Source of the DNA: Isochrysis galbana
Taxonomy: Eukaryota; Haptophyta; Isochrysidales; Isochrysidaceae
Direction of reading: 5' to 3'
DNA length: 64,000 nucleotides
Assembly: GCA_018136815.1 (NCBI GenBank)
Contig: CM030940.1
Span: forward strand, 1,260,313-1,324,312
The notes under the pieces are model-generated. The model made no database searches, was not told where the DNA came from, and saw nothing but the letters and a program-made list of their open reading frames with translations. Shown here piece after piece: positions 51,341 through 62,022 of this stretch. Positions within the stretch are counted from its first letter, which is position 1. Each line of letters begins with the position of its first letter. The translations under genes and the position numbers were made by a program.

Positions 51341-52085
51341 GTGTATAGACTAGTCCGTCCTAATATATGAGAATAGATTTGAGTCACACCGGGAAAGGTG
51401 TACTCACGCTCAATCGCCAGTCCCCCTCATTCCACATTGTACACTCGGTGTCTTTTTATTGCAATCTCTAGCGGATCCACCTGAATGGTACGCCCGCGTT
51501 GCGATCGCGACCGATGTACTTCCACCATTCAGTGCATTACAAGATTGTTCAAGGCCAAACCACGGAAAAATACAATCGACGCCGGAAATATTCGACGAGG
51601 TGTTACCATAGTAGCTCGGTTGCTTGATGTTTCGCTTGGTTTGGGTGAATGATTCCGGTGTGTTCGTGAGTCGGTGTATCCTGTTGTTCTCAGTATCGTT
51701 GTCCGTCGTTGTTCGCTGCGTCGCTGCACTCTAGCAGTCTAGGCTCCCTCCCTGAGGGAAGAGTTCTTTGTAGGTCTAACAATCTCTTACAACCCAACAC
51801 ACTAGGGCCGCTAGGAGCGCCTCGCCGCCCCACCGCCCTTCGTTCGCTGTTCGTCCCCAACCAATCCAGATACCCAAATGGGGTTGCCCGACCCAATCAA
51901 GAATTTCATTCACCCGACTCCCGGCAGGGAGGAGGGCCAAAGCGCCGCGCTAGCCGCCGGTGCCGCTCGCGACGGAGTGGCTCAGAGCCCTCCGGTTGCG
52001 CTCGACTCGACATATTACTATCTATGATGTTAGCTTAAGTGGACTATTACTATTAGGTTCTAACATCATAGCTTTGAATCAAACC
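51341..52085. other. Spacer with a perfect 12-bp inverted repeat and a retroelement scrap
   Basis: CTATGATGTTAG (52022-52033) is exactly inverted at 52060-52071. GCCGCGCTAGCCGCCGGTGC at about 51942 matches 61199 and resembles the gag start at 16139. The stretch 51400-51700 is unassigned; it could be an LTR but no paired copy is present. Confidence 0.4.
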
Positions 52086-52620
52086 TATTCACAGTCTTAG
52101 TGGGGGCCTCGCGCCCCCCTCTCTCCATCGCAGACACCCCCTGGGTGGGCCTGCACAACCACAAGGGGCTGAGCTGACATCACATCTGCCCAGACTCTCG
52201 CCGAGCGCGCGCCGCACGCCGCACGCATTCGCCTGCATTGGCCCTTGATCGTACTGACCCCCCCCACCCCCCACCACCACTGGGCCACAGACCACCACGG
52301 CCGCTAGGAGGGCACCCAGGGCCAGCGAGGCGAGCGAGGGAGAGGCAGGAGAGGCCAGGGGCACTACCCAAAAAAAATCTGAAGATTCAGGCTATTACCC
52401 TAGCTAGGGCCCACACTCTGCACTCTGCATCTGTCTGCCTGTCGACCAGGCGACCAAGGGGCAAGGGGGGGGAGGGGTTGGAGCGATGGGCTGGCCACGA
52501 CGGGCTAGGGCGAGCGAGACAGGCGAGCCTGCCGAGGAGAGAGTGAGTCAGCAGGGCAGTCTGCTCCTGACAAGCCATAAGGCATGCCAGGAGCCCCCCC
52601 CCCCCACCCCCCACCCCCAA
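52086..52620 (+). mobile_element. Chimeric SINE remnants (R2 part joined to R1 part)
   Basis: 52086-52365 follows R2 (CCATCGCAGACACCCCCTGG, CATTCGCCTGCATTGGCCC, core start). A short A-run and CTGAAGATTCAGGCTA (an R2/LINE-A tail in reverse) follow, then 52425-52600 follows R1 in the minus sense (CTGTCTGCCTGTCGACCAGG, GAGCGATGGGCTGGCCACGA). It is a join of at least two insertions. Confidence 0.55.
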
Positions 52621-52676
52621 AATCCTGCGGAACCACCTAGCTAAGAGATAAGAGCACATGTCACATGCACATGTTG

Positions 52677-52830
52677 TTGGCTAGCATCCCTAGCCACATA
52701 CACATAAATTATGCGAGTCTTCCACCAACCGCTCACATCCCCATCGCGGGGCAGGGGCTCCGTTGTCCGTTGCCGATGAGGGGACGGTCTCATAGTACTA
52801 AATTCATACTGCCACAACAAGAAAATGTGA
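52677..52830 (+). repeat. 150-bp repeat R6, copy 1, upstream of the gene at 52975
   Basis: Starts at the stem GGCTAGcatccCTAGCC; shared blocks with 55636-55790 include CTAGCCACATACA, GGGGCTCCGTTG, CGATGAGG, ACGGTC and ACAACAAGAAAA. Confidence 0.7.
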
Positions 52831-52974
52831 CTGAAGATAAGAATCCGAGAAGATTGATTGATTACATGAATCACGAAACAGACGTCCTCCTTCCTTGGAC
52901 TGACGGCGCGGCGGTGGTGCGGGGAGGGCAGCAGGGCGGGGTGGAGGGGGAAGGAGAGAGGAGAAAGTACGCTG

Positions 52975-54083
52975 ATGGGTATGCCCGAGGACGCGGTACT
53001 GGAACGAGCTGCCGACCGGGCGCTCCATGCCTTGGAGCCCACCGTGCTCAGCGAGCAGTGGGCTAGAAAGCGCGAGGACGTGGCGTACTTCTTCAAGCTA
53101 CCGCTCGCGCTGCTTGCCGCCGGCCGCCGCTCAGACGCGAAAGCAGCACTGGCACGGCTCACGCCGCACCTACCAGAGGGTGGATTTAGATCAGCAAACA
53201 TCGCGTACAACACTGCATACCCACATTACCCATGCTTGTGGGGTCTTGCCGCCGGCGCAGCACTCGGTGACGCGGCAACCATGGGCAAATGTGACCATTT
53301 TCTGGCAAAGTATCACGACGCTCGGACCGGGGCTGGACTTGTGGAAGGTGGAGACGCAGATATGTTTGCTACTGCAGCCATGGTCTCGCGTGGCTTGCTC
53401 ACCGGTCGCCTGGGCGAAGCGGTCGTCTCCGCATCGCGACTACTGTGGGCCATCAAAAGGAATGGAGCTAGGTGCACGTCATTTCAGCTCCGGTGGTCAA
53501 TAATGAGCGAGACATGGGTTGGCCATGCAGGGGAACGGGCAAAACTACCCGAAGTCTTCTATTGCGTCAAGAGAGACACCCCAGGACAGCTGTACTTCAT
53601 GCTCGGCTTCCCTGCCATGGTGCTGCTTGAACTGGCAAGCGTTATGGAGGAATCAAAAGGGGCAGTGTTGCCAGACGTGCCGAGTGATCACGATGCCGTC
53701 ACCCCAGAGGTACTGCGTACTGGTGCAGCACAGCTTCTCGCTTTTTGTGATTCGTGTGGCAACTTCCTCCACAGTTTGCCAGCACACAAGGTACGTGGAG
53801 ATAGTAATGGCAGTATGTATATTGCATTTCAATATCGGATTGCGCTCAGCTTCGCACTCTTGACTCACAGGTGGCCGTGTGCGCCGTAATGGCTGGTGAC
53901 GAGGCACTCGCCGCACGCTTATGGCCGTCATTGCTTGCCCTGCAAGACTCAGAGCGAGGGACCTTTGCCACCGGTGACTCAGACCTGGATGAGATTGATC
54001 AAACGGCCGAGATGGCGTTGTGGCTTCACCGCATTCCGGCTCTTCGAGCCGCGAGGGGCCACTTGATGCGTTGCTTCTTCTAG
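52975..54083 (+). CDS. Hypothetical helical-repeat protein (2 exons)
   Basis: Exons 52975-53790 and 53871-54083 give 342 residues; the intron is 80 bp (GTACGT to ACAG), phase 0. The protein is made of amphipathic helix pairs (LPLALLAAGRRSDAKAALARL, YPCLWGLAAGAALGDAATMG, DADMFATAAMVSRGLLTGRLG, ALAARLWPSLLALQDSERGTF). This pattern suggests an alpha/alpha-toroid or TPR-like fold (inference). No known active-site motif was recognised and there is no signal peptide or membrane helix. A second in-frame ATG at 52981 could also be used. The neighbouring genes give no functional clue. Confidence 0.65.
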
Positions 54084-54669
54084 AGTTGGGGCTACGCCAT
54101 CTGGCGCGATCCCTCTGTTTTCTAGACACAATCGGCTAAGGGTCGGAAGCGGCGTCACGTAGGTGTTGGCATGAGGTCTGGTGCATGTGACAAAGTACGT
54201 GAACAAAAATGTCGGGCGCTAATACGAACACCTGCGTTACAATAGTTCGTTATTCGACTTTGTGTTCGACTTTGCTGTGAAGGATTTCGACACTTTGGAG
54301 TCGCATGGGCATGAGGCTTGTGCAAAGAGATAGAGAATGCGTAATGCGTGCGTCGCGGTGACCTATCAATGACCATACGTTGATATGTGCATTGGCATTG
54401 GAGGTAGAGGGGAACATATATTTTCCGATGAGAGTTAGTGCACTAGTACCGCTACTACCACGATCGAGCCATGGTCATGTAACATGTACTACCCCGCCTG
54501 GTCACGACCACAACCCGCATGACCGTAGTAAGAATACAAGGCACAAACGAGCTGGCGCGACCCTTTAATTAAACCTCCCCACCATACAAACCCCTAGCCC
54601 CCAGTACCAATACCACCAGGGGGGGGGGGCGAGCAAGTTGAAGCGGCCGCTGAGTCGAAGAAAAGATTT
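54084..54669. other. Spacer
   Basis: No gene, repeat or RNA recognised. Confidence 0.4.
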
Positions 54670-54685
54670 TCAACGAATTTGTCGA

Positions 54686-55465
54686 CAACAAAGTTTATAC
54701 TTAGTTCGCCCATGGGGGGACACGAGCCCCCCCCTCTCTCCACTCCTCCCCTGCCGTAGGGGAGGAACCACTCATGCTCCCGGCATGCCTGATGGCTTGC
54801 CAGGAGCACACCGCCATGCTGACCCATCCTCCTCCCCACTGGCTCGCCTGAATCGCGCGTCCTGGCCCGGCGTGGCCAGCCCATCGCTCCAACCCCTCCT
54901 CCCCCCCTGGTCGACAGGCAGACAGGTGCAGACTGGGGGGCCCAGAGGCGCAGGAGCGCCAGCGAGCGAGGGAGAGGCAGGGGTAGGGGAGGCCAAGGCC
55001 CAGCCCCAGCCTCCTCTGCCCCCTGAGCTGGCCTCCAGGTGCCTCCAGGGGCCGCCAGAGGGCAGCTGCAGGCCTGCCGCAGGCGCGCCATCGCGCGTGC
55101 CGCAGGAGCAGGAGAGGGGAGAGAGCGCGCGGAGAAGGGGGTGGGCGGAGCGAGAGCTCCGCCCACCGAAAAATCGGTAAGTCTCGCGCCTATTTACAGG
55201 ATACGTCGAGACAAAGTCCGCCGCCAGCCCGGGAGGCGTAGGAGGAAGAGGAGAACGGATCACCGGGGGGGGGGGGGGGGGGGCGGGCCACCGGACCATA
55301 TCTAAGCTCTAAGCCCTTCACCCCTTTCCCCCTAGTAGTGTACGGGGGGAGCCGCCTGATGGCGGGGGGGGGAGGGCCGGGGGAATGGGGGTGTAGAAAA
55401 TGTCCTGCGTTAAAGTAGTGGGTCCATGCGCCGCAAGTGCGGTAAGAATATCATAAAGTTTACCC
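54686..55465 (+). mobile_element. SINE-like R1, full length, 16-bp target-site duplication
   Basis: Flanked by TCAACGAATTTGTCGA at 54670-54685 and 55466-55481. 780 bp. 5' AAAGTTTATACTTAGTTCG; core about 54957-55030; nested hairpin at 55184-55214 with a changed but still paired outer stem (GTCTCG/CGAGAC); a G17 run at 55266-55282; 3' tail GTGCGGTAAGAATATCATAA. Confidence 0.9.
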
Positions 55466-55481
55466 TCAACGAATTTGTCGA

Positions 55482-55635
55482 GTTTATTCGTTGTGGTGTT
55501 GTACCCTTGAGCGGCGTCGTCGAGCGCGCTATTGTCTATTGTTGATTGTTGTCGTAGTTATTGTAGATTGTAGAAGTTGGGGTGGTCTCTCGGCGGGGGA
55601 ACCACGTTAGAGATTGAAGTCTTGTAAGAGGTCTT
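55482..55635. other. Spacer left of repeat R6
   Basis: Direct TTGT/TTGAT-rich stretch (55520-55580); no gene. Confidence 0.35.
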
Positions 55636-55790
55636 GTTTGCTAGCATCCCTAGCCACATACAGCGGACGAGCCATGCGCCAACCGCGCACACCCCCATCT
55701 CGGGTAAGGGGCTCCGTTGCCGATGAGGCACGGTCCCTCAGCACTTCCCTAGGAGTAAACTAGGACAACAAGAAAACTCTGACAATCTAA
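55636..55790 (+). repeat. 150-bp repeat R6, copy 2, upstream of the P450 gene
   Basis: GCTAGCATCCCTAGCCACAT opens it, as at 52677; the copies diverge at several short indels. Both copies lie 145-245 bp before a predicted start codon on the same strand. Confidence 0.7.
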
Positions 55791-56032
55791 TAGAAAACTA
55801 TCCTTGATGAGGAGCCGTAGTACTCCCAACCTCTATGCTCGCACGCACCCCGCCTATCCGCTCTTCTACAAAATCGCTCGGAATCTTCTATACTCAACCC
55901 CCCCGCTCCCCTCCCCTTCCTCTTCTCTCCCTCCCTCGCCTCTCCCTCTCCCGCGCTCTCTCTCCCTTCCTCACTCCCCATCTCTCCCCCTCCCTCCCTC
56001 CCGCCCCCCCTTCCCCCCCCCCCGCCGGAGGG

Positions 56033-57200
56033 ATGCGCTTCTCCTTTGGACGGCACCCCCCACCACCACCTCCTCCGCTCCTGCCACCGCCACCGCCTCT
56101 AGGCATCGCGTGGATCGAGTCCCTTCTGCGGACTGAGCTCCGCATCCCTGTTCTCCCGCTTGCGCCATACGCGCTGCTGCCGCACTCACTCAGCCTCCTC
56201 TCGCTCCTCTCCCTCCTCTTGCTCCTCCCACTCTTCGTCGGCTGTCGGCGCCGACAGCATGTAGGCTTTACTCGCGTACCGGCTGGTCTGCCTCTGCTTG
56301 GCCACTTGGTTCAGATGGGCCCGCCCGAGAATCTTGTCCGCCAGTTCGAGGCGTGGCTCGACGAGTACGGTGGTGATGACGGGGTGTGTGAGTGCTCCAT
56401 GCTCGGCACTCGCTACGTCATTGTAGGCGGGCACGAGGCAGTGCTCGAGATCATGAGGCAGCGGCCCTTCAACATTCGCCGGAGCAAATCTGTCTCCGTA
56501 TTTGATGATACTGTCGGCCTCTTCCATGCCGAAGGCGACGACTGGCGGGTCCAGCGCCGTGTGTTCAATCCGGCGTTCAGTCACGCACACATGAACGCGT
56601 ACCTGGGCGCCATAAAGGAAGTCGCCAAGAAGCTAGCAAATCTATGGAAGCACGGCCCCGGTGTCGGCGGCAAGGGCCAGCCTATTGTGCACGCGTTAGC
56701 GTGCTATTCATGTGACGTCATCTCGAGGATAGCATTCAATGTTGATTACGATGCTGTTCGCACAAAGGTGAGCACGTTGTCTGCAAGCTGGCCAACCCCC
56801 TTGCGCCAGCCGTGAACCGGCGACTGACGCGCTCCGTCTCGACTGTTTGTCGCGCAGACGAGGGCTGTTGAGGATGTCTTCTTTGTCTTTGACTTGGCAA
56901 TCTTACGTGCTATGAGTGCAAACCTATTCCGGTATTGGGACTACCCAGTACTGAAGTATATGGATGGCATGAGCCAAGCAATACGCCGCCTGAAAGACCT
57001 GTTTCATGAGACCGTTTCGGCTAGGCAGACATTTGCGGCAACGAGGGATCCGCCGGCGAGGATGGGGGTGGGTACATTCCTGGACATCATGGAAGCGCGT
57101 GTCGCGATGGGAGAAGGCCGTGACGCCGGCGGCGCAGGCAAGGACCTCTTCGACCAAAAGCGGCTCATCGATAATTTGCTCACCGCTTTTCTGGCGGGTA
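56033..57200 (+). CDS. Cytochrome P450, N-terminal two thirds, ends at an assembly gap
   Basis: Heme-thiolate monooxygenase, substrate unknown. Exons 56033-56767 and 56858-57200+; the intron is 90 bp (GTGAGC to GCAG), phase 0. ATG 56033 follows a pyrimidine-rich leader. A Leu-rich membrane anchor (LLSLLLLLPLFV) is followed by the hinge RVPAGLPLLGHLV. The helix C motif WxxxR is present (DDWRVQRRVFNPAFSH). Exon 2 ends in NLLTAFLAG, the start of helix I (A/G-G-x-D/E-T-T expected) exactly where Ns begin. ExxR and the Cys heme ligand are not in the window sequence. The N-terminal Pro run (RHPPPPPPPLLPP) is unusual. P450 subfamily cannot be assigned. Confidence 0.88.
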
Positions 57201-57300
57201 NNNNNNNNNNNNNNNNNNNNNNNNNNNNNNNNNNNNNNNNNNNNNNNNNNNNNNNNNNNNNNNNNNNNNNNNNNNNNNNNNNNNNNNNNNNNNNNNNNNN
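57201..57300. other. Assembly gap, 100 N
   Basis: Exactly 100 N, probably a placeholder of unknown size. The missing P450 C-terminal third cannot fit in 100 bp, so real sequence is missing. A C-rich tract follows directly (57301-57350), which probably caused the break. Confidence 0.95.
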
Positions 57301-57417
57301 CCCCCCTTCCCCCCCCGCCTCTCCCCTTCCCTCCCCCCCCCCCCCCCCTCCACACACACACACTCAGTGCTCCCCATCTACTCCGCCCGCACGCTTCCGC
57401 CGCCCCTCTCCGCCCAC

Positions 57418-59693
57418 ATGGACGAGGCACGCTCCGCCTTCCGGGAGCGCCGCTTCTCACACGCCGCGAGGCTATTCGCCAAAATTGCAGCGACATCGCC
57501 GCCCACCGAGGCTGTTGCCGCTCACAGTAACGCAGCGGCAGCCCTCCTCGAACTCGGCCGCTTCGCTGACGCTTCTCAGGCGGCGCGCGCCGCCCTAGAA
57601 CTCGACGGCACAGCGCTCAAGGCGCACTACCGGCTGGCGAGGGCGCTGTATGCGATGGGCAACAACGAGGAGGCGCGCAGTGCATGCGAGCGCGCGCTCT
57701 CGCTCTCACCTGACAATGCTCAGCTCAAGGAGCTCTACGCGGAGGCTTCATGCGGGCTCGAGGACGCCGCCGGTCCGAGCTCGCCTTTGCCCTTGACCGT
57801 CCCGGATTACGACGAGAGGTGTGAAGAGGAGGCAGACGCCGCCCTCGCCAAGGGAGAATACGGCCAAGCGATCGCCTGGTACTCGCACGCCATCAAGGCA
57901 GCGGGGGCAACCTCTCGTGCTGGGGACAGACATAGCGAGGGCAGTACTGGCATGATCTCCAGCGAGGGCGCCCATGGCCTCAAGCTGGCGTCACTCCTGG
58001 GTCGGCGTGCATCGGCTCTACTAGCACTTGGTAGGTACACAGCCAGTGCGAAAGACAGCCAGCGATCCGCAGAGCTCGACCCGTCGCTTGTTGAGCCGCA
58101 GATAACCGGTGCAGCGGCAATGATGCATCTTGGGCGCATGCGGCTTGCTGAGGAGATGGCCAAGGGCGCAGAACTTGCAGCCATGGATGCGACAAGGCGG
58201 CGTGTCAAAGAGTTGAATGCGCTAAGTGTGAACGAGCTCCTGCGCCGACTGCATGAGGCGATTGCGGCAGCGGCGCTCAAGTGTGGCGGGAAGTCCGGCC
58301 GCGGGAGCTCGTTTAGGAGTGCAGCAAATGGCTTGCAAACCGACCACGGGTCCTTGGAGAAAGCGGAGCTGGCAGTGCTCGTTGAGAAGGCAGAGCGAGA
58401 ATCAGGGAATGTCGATGGCCCCGGAGAATCACGGGATTGGCTTGGCATTGCACGCAGAGCTTGCGCCGAGGTGGCTGCGCTGAAGGAGCGCATCTCGGAG
58501 GTGGAGGCCATGTTAGTGGCCAAAAGCTTCCGTGAGGTATCGGAGCACGCCTCATGGCTCATGCGTGACTATCCGTGCCATCTGCAACTTCGGCAACTGA
58601 GGATTGAGGGCTTGCTTGCATTGGGCGAAACTGAAGAAGCCCTTCAACTGGTCTCGCAATTACTAGAGGCTGCACCGGAGGCCGAGGATCTGCTCTACGC
58701 CGAAGCGAGACTGCTCTTTATCACGCAAGGCGTGGACGCTGCCCGCCGCGCATGCGCCGAGATTTCGGGAAGTGTGCTGACACCAACAGTTGCAGGGCAG
58801 CACGAACACACCCGCTCTGCAGAATTATGTTGCTATCTGGAGGCTCTTGGCGCGCAACGCGCTGCCGCACAAGCGCAACTGGACGCGGGGCGGCCCGACG
58901 CTGCAATTGAGACGATTTGCGGTGCACTTGCAATGGCCGAGGAGTCTCCACCCACGACCCTGCCCTTGCTCGTGATGCTCGCGTCTTCGCTTGCCCGTAT
59001 GCGCAGGCTAGTTGAGGCGGTCGCGGTGTGTGATCATGGGTTGGCTATTTGCGGCCGACCCGCGCTGGCAAGTCGAGACAGCGCGGGAAGTAGGCATGGA
59101 GAGCGGGAGCGCTTACTGCTTCGGCGCGCAGGGTGCTTCCTAGAGCTAAACCAATGTTCTCGCGCTCTCGCCGACTACCGAAGCGCCGCTGGGATTTCAG
59201 GGTCGGCTCAAGCCGCGGCGGGCGTGCAACGAGCATGGGAGGCCTTGCAGGCGCAGGCGGGACAAGAGGCAGGCGGTGAAGACTTGTACGCAACGCTCGG
59301 TGTCAGTCGTCATGCGAGTGACGAGGAGCTGCGACGTGCCTTCCACGGCATCGCTCTCAAGTACGTACGAGTGCTATATGAACATAGCTCAAAGTGTCAT
59401 GGAACTCACACGCCCCGTCGCAGCATCAATTGGCTAGGCTTCATGCGCCAAACCTGTGTGGTTTCTCACCCTCATCGATTCAAGCTCTCACGACATATAT
59501 TTCGCCGGCTGCATCCTTACTGCTCACCCTATCATGCCTGCCTTTGCTCAGGCTGCACCCCGACAAGACCGCCTCACTTGCAGAGCACACTCGACTGGAG
59601 GCAAGCGCGCGCTTTGCTCTTGCGCGGGATGCGTACGAGCGGCTACGCATTCCGGAGCTACGAAGCGCGTATGACAGCACGCTGAGCAAGTAG
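57418..59693 (+). CDS. TPR and J-domain co-chaperone (DNAJC7/DNAJC3 type), 2 exons
   Basis: J-domain proteins stimulate Hsp70; the TPRs bind Hsp70/Hsp90 or clients. Exons 57418-59360 and 59552-59693 give 694 residues; the intron (191 bp) starts GTACGT and ends CTCAG. TPR-like helix pairs fill 1-110 (YRLARALYAMGNNEEARSACERAL), 145-240 (ADAALAKGEYGQAIAWYSHAI) and 380-620. The J domain starts at 622 (DLYATLGVSRHASDEELRRAF); the splice junction restores ALKLHPDKTASL with its HPD, and the end is AYERLRIPELRSAYDS. No signal peptide is evident, so a cytosolic DNAJC7-like role is more likely than the ER DNAJC3. The ATG lies just after the C-rich tract behind the gap. Confidence 0.9.
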
Positions 59694-60062
59694 GTTATTG
59701 GGCGTTCTGCATGGCCCAACTCTCGATCCGCGCGTCACACGAGCGTCGCACGAGGTTCTGCATCCGTTGCTTTGAGATTCGCATCGCCGGAGCAGAGGCC
59801 GAGCGTTAATTAGCGCTGCGGCTTCGCCGCGTGTTACTTTTTTGGGTGAAGTCTTACGTCCGCTATCATACGGCATAGATGTCCGTCCCTCGTTCGATCG
59901 TATCGAATCATGTCAAATACGGAATCAGTTGAGCAATATCATACGTCAGATTGTGGATGTAGATGCGCGCCTTGAGGGAGGCCTTCTCTCTCCCCTCTCA
60001 TGCTCTCCTGCGGCACGCGCGATGGCGCGCTTGCGGCCCCCTTTGTTCCGAATCTGCCTCCG
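59694..60062. other. Spacer after the J-domain gene
   Basis: No gene recognised. 59995-60040 has a small match to the R1 core start (CTCTCCTGCGGCACGCGCGA). Confidence 0.4.
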
Positions 60063-61310
60063 AGCCACCCACGAACGATAACTTATGGATAACCCCGAAT
60101 CCCGCCAATCCCGTAGCCCTCCCGAGTCCAACCAAGAGCCCAACTTCACTACCTCACCGAGCCCCACCACCCAGTCCGCCGTTTGTTTTGTCGAGCCCCA
60201 TCCGCCGACTAGGTCTCCGGCGACCACCCCTTCGACGGGAGTGTTCACCTTCGGCCCCCTTCCTTCCGAAATTCAGCGCGAGCCACCCGCGAACGCTGCT
60301 ACCCGTCCCGTCCAAACCCGAGCCCCGTTATCCGAGCCACCGAGTACCGAGTCCACGTACAAGCCGGCGCCGAACCCTTCGGCGGCCGCCGCCCCACCTA
60401 GATCCGAGCAACCGTTCCAGCCCACGCTGCCCTCGGTCATTCACCCCAAGGAAGGGAACGCACGCCTCCGTTCCCCCTTCGTCCGAGTTTTGTTGGATCA
60501 AGCTCGCGCTTGATCGTGGGGCAAGTCTCAGCGGGGCTAGGGCATGGAGTGAAGAGAAGTCTTGAGAGAGGGGGGGAAAGGGCGCGCTACATCGCGGCGA
60601 CGACCCACGAAACACCACCCCACATCACTCACTCACCAACAAGAAAACTCCGAAAACTAACGCAACATCGCACAAACAAACCACAAACCAATGAAACAAA
60701 TAAGGACAAACGAACAAATGCGGCGTGCAATGCGGCGGAGCTTCGAGGCAACTCATTGGCAAAAACAAAACTCACTCAATTTTTCTCACACACTACACAT
60801 TGATCTCTCTCTCTCTCCTCTTTTTCTGGTAAGCGCTCCTGGTTCCGCTCATTAGAGGGGGTTCGTTTAACGTATGTTTCCGGCCTGTTACCGTGAATGT
60901 TTGAGTGCAGAGTGTTGATTTGTGTTTTTGTACCCACTGTATCGCCTGTTGGTGAACTGTAGCCCCCTGAGTACCCCCAAGCCCCGAGTCTTCCGAGTCA
61001 TCCTTTCGAGTCTACGAGTCCCTACGAGTCTTAAATAAGCGGTATCTGCTCGCCGCGCCCTTTCCTACGCTCTCCGTCCCTCCGATTCGCGTTCCGAGCC
61101 ACTCTCCCGTCCATTTCACATGCCCGTCATTTATTTGCCCTCCCCGTTCTCCCGATAAGCCCGTTAGCCCGTTCCGGGCTCCCCGGATGAACCGTGCGCC
61201 GCGCTAGCCGCCGGTGCGCCCTCGCGACTCGTTTCCAAAGAGGAAACGAGCTTCGCTCCGACAACTGACCATCCGTCTCTTCCTAGTACTTTGGAAATTC
61301 AAGGCGTGGC
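60063..61310 (+). mobile_element. Rearranged second copy of the gag-methyltransferase retroelement
   Basis: 60085-60513 encodes TSPSPTTQSAVCFVEPHPPT and TTPSTGVFTFGPLP, similar to the start of the 1473-residue polyprotein (TSPSPTTRSAAGL, TTPSAGVFTFGPP at 19540-19640). It then ends at a stop. Further right, 60970-61040 has the GAGTC-rich leader and 61190-61300 reads RALAAGAPSRLVSKEETSF, like the gag start (SALAAGAPSQAITKSEMSL). The order polyprotein, leader, gag is reversed compared with 16087-23849, so this is a joined or partly tandem remnant. A 9-bp stem (CTCGTTTCC/GGAAACGAG) sits at 61228-61250. Confidence 0.6.
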
Positions 61311-62022
61311 GCTTTTGCAAGCAAGACGGACAATATGCGTCTCACCCTGGAGGCGAGGTTGCGCGAAAAGCCGCGCTCATAGAAGAAGAGAACCTTCTAC
61401 GTCCTCCGTTTGGGGGTTCAGGGGGGGTAAATAGGGGAAGAGAAGGGGGGTGTCCTGCAAGTAGAACGTATACCATCCGCATGGGAGTATTTGCCAAGAA
61501 AACAACCAAAACCTGAGGTCTGAGGTTGCAGCCTCTCGCGGAGTGAGGCGACGTTATGTGGGCCCGGATGGTGATGCTTTCCCTTCCCCCCAATAATGCT
61601 GCCCTCTGCTACCTCCCGACTCCTGAGTCTCGTTCGGCTGCGATCCGGCTCTAACTGATTTCTTGAACAGCTAGCAACTAGGTGCTATCACACATCCAAA
61701 CATTACCCAGCTACCCAGCACATTGCCAGCTCTAGTAGTGTTTCTACGTTGTGTCTACAGCAAGAGATGCCGCGGGGGCATTTGCTTCCGCGAGTGCTCT
61801 GAGGTTGTATTCCTTGAGCTCGGACCACCTGAGCAATGCGAGGGATGGAGAAAAAAACTCTTGATTGAAATGGGCCGCAAGGCTGCAGCCTTGTCAAGAC
61901 AGGCTTGAGCAAGGTGTTTTGGATGTGAGGCATGGCCCGGACATCGAGCCAAACTCTCCAACTAGTTTCCAAAAATCAACATCACGCGGAAAGAAATGTG
62001 ATGACCGTATTGCATGCGCGTG
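61311..62022. other. Spacer and THUMPD1 3' flank
   Basis: No gene recognised. Open frames at 61723-61972 have no motif. Confidence 0.4.

Noticed and set aside
61228-61250. 9-bp stem-loop as a transcription terminator
   Set aside because: No following T-run that belongs to it and the genome is eukaryotic; it lies in retroelement remnants.
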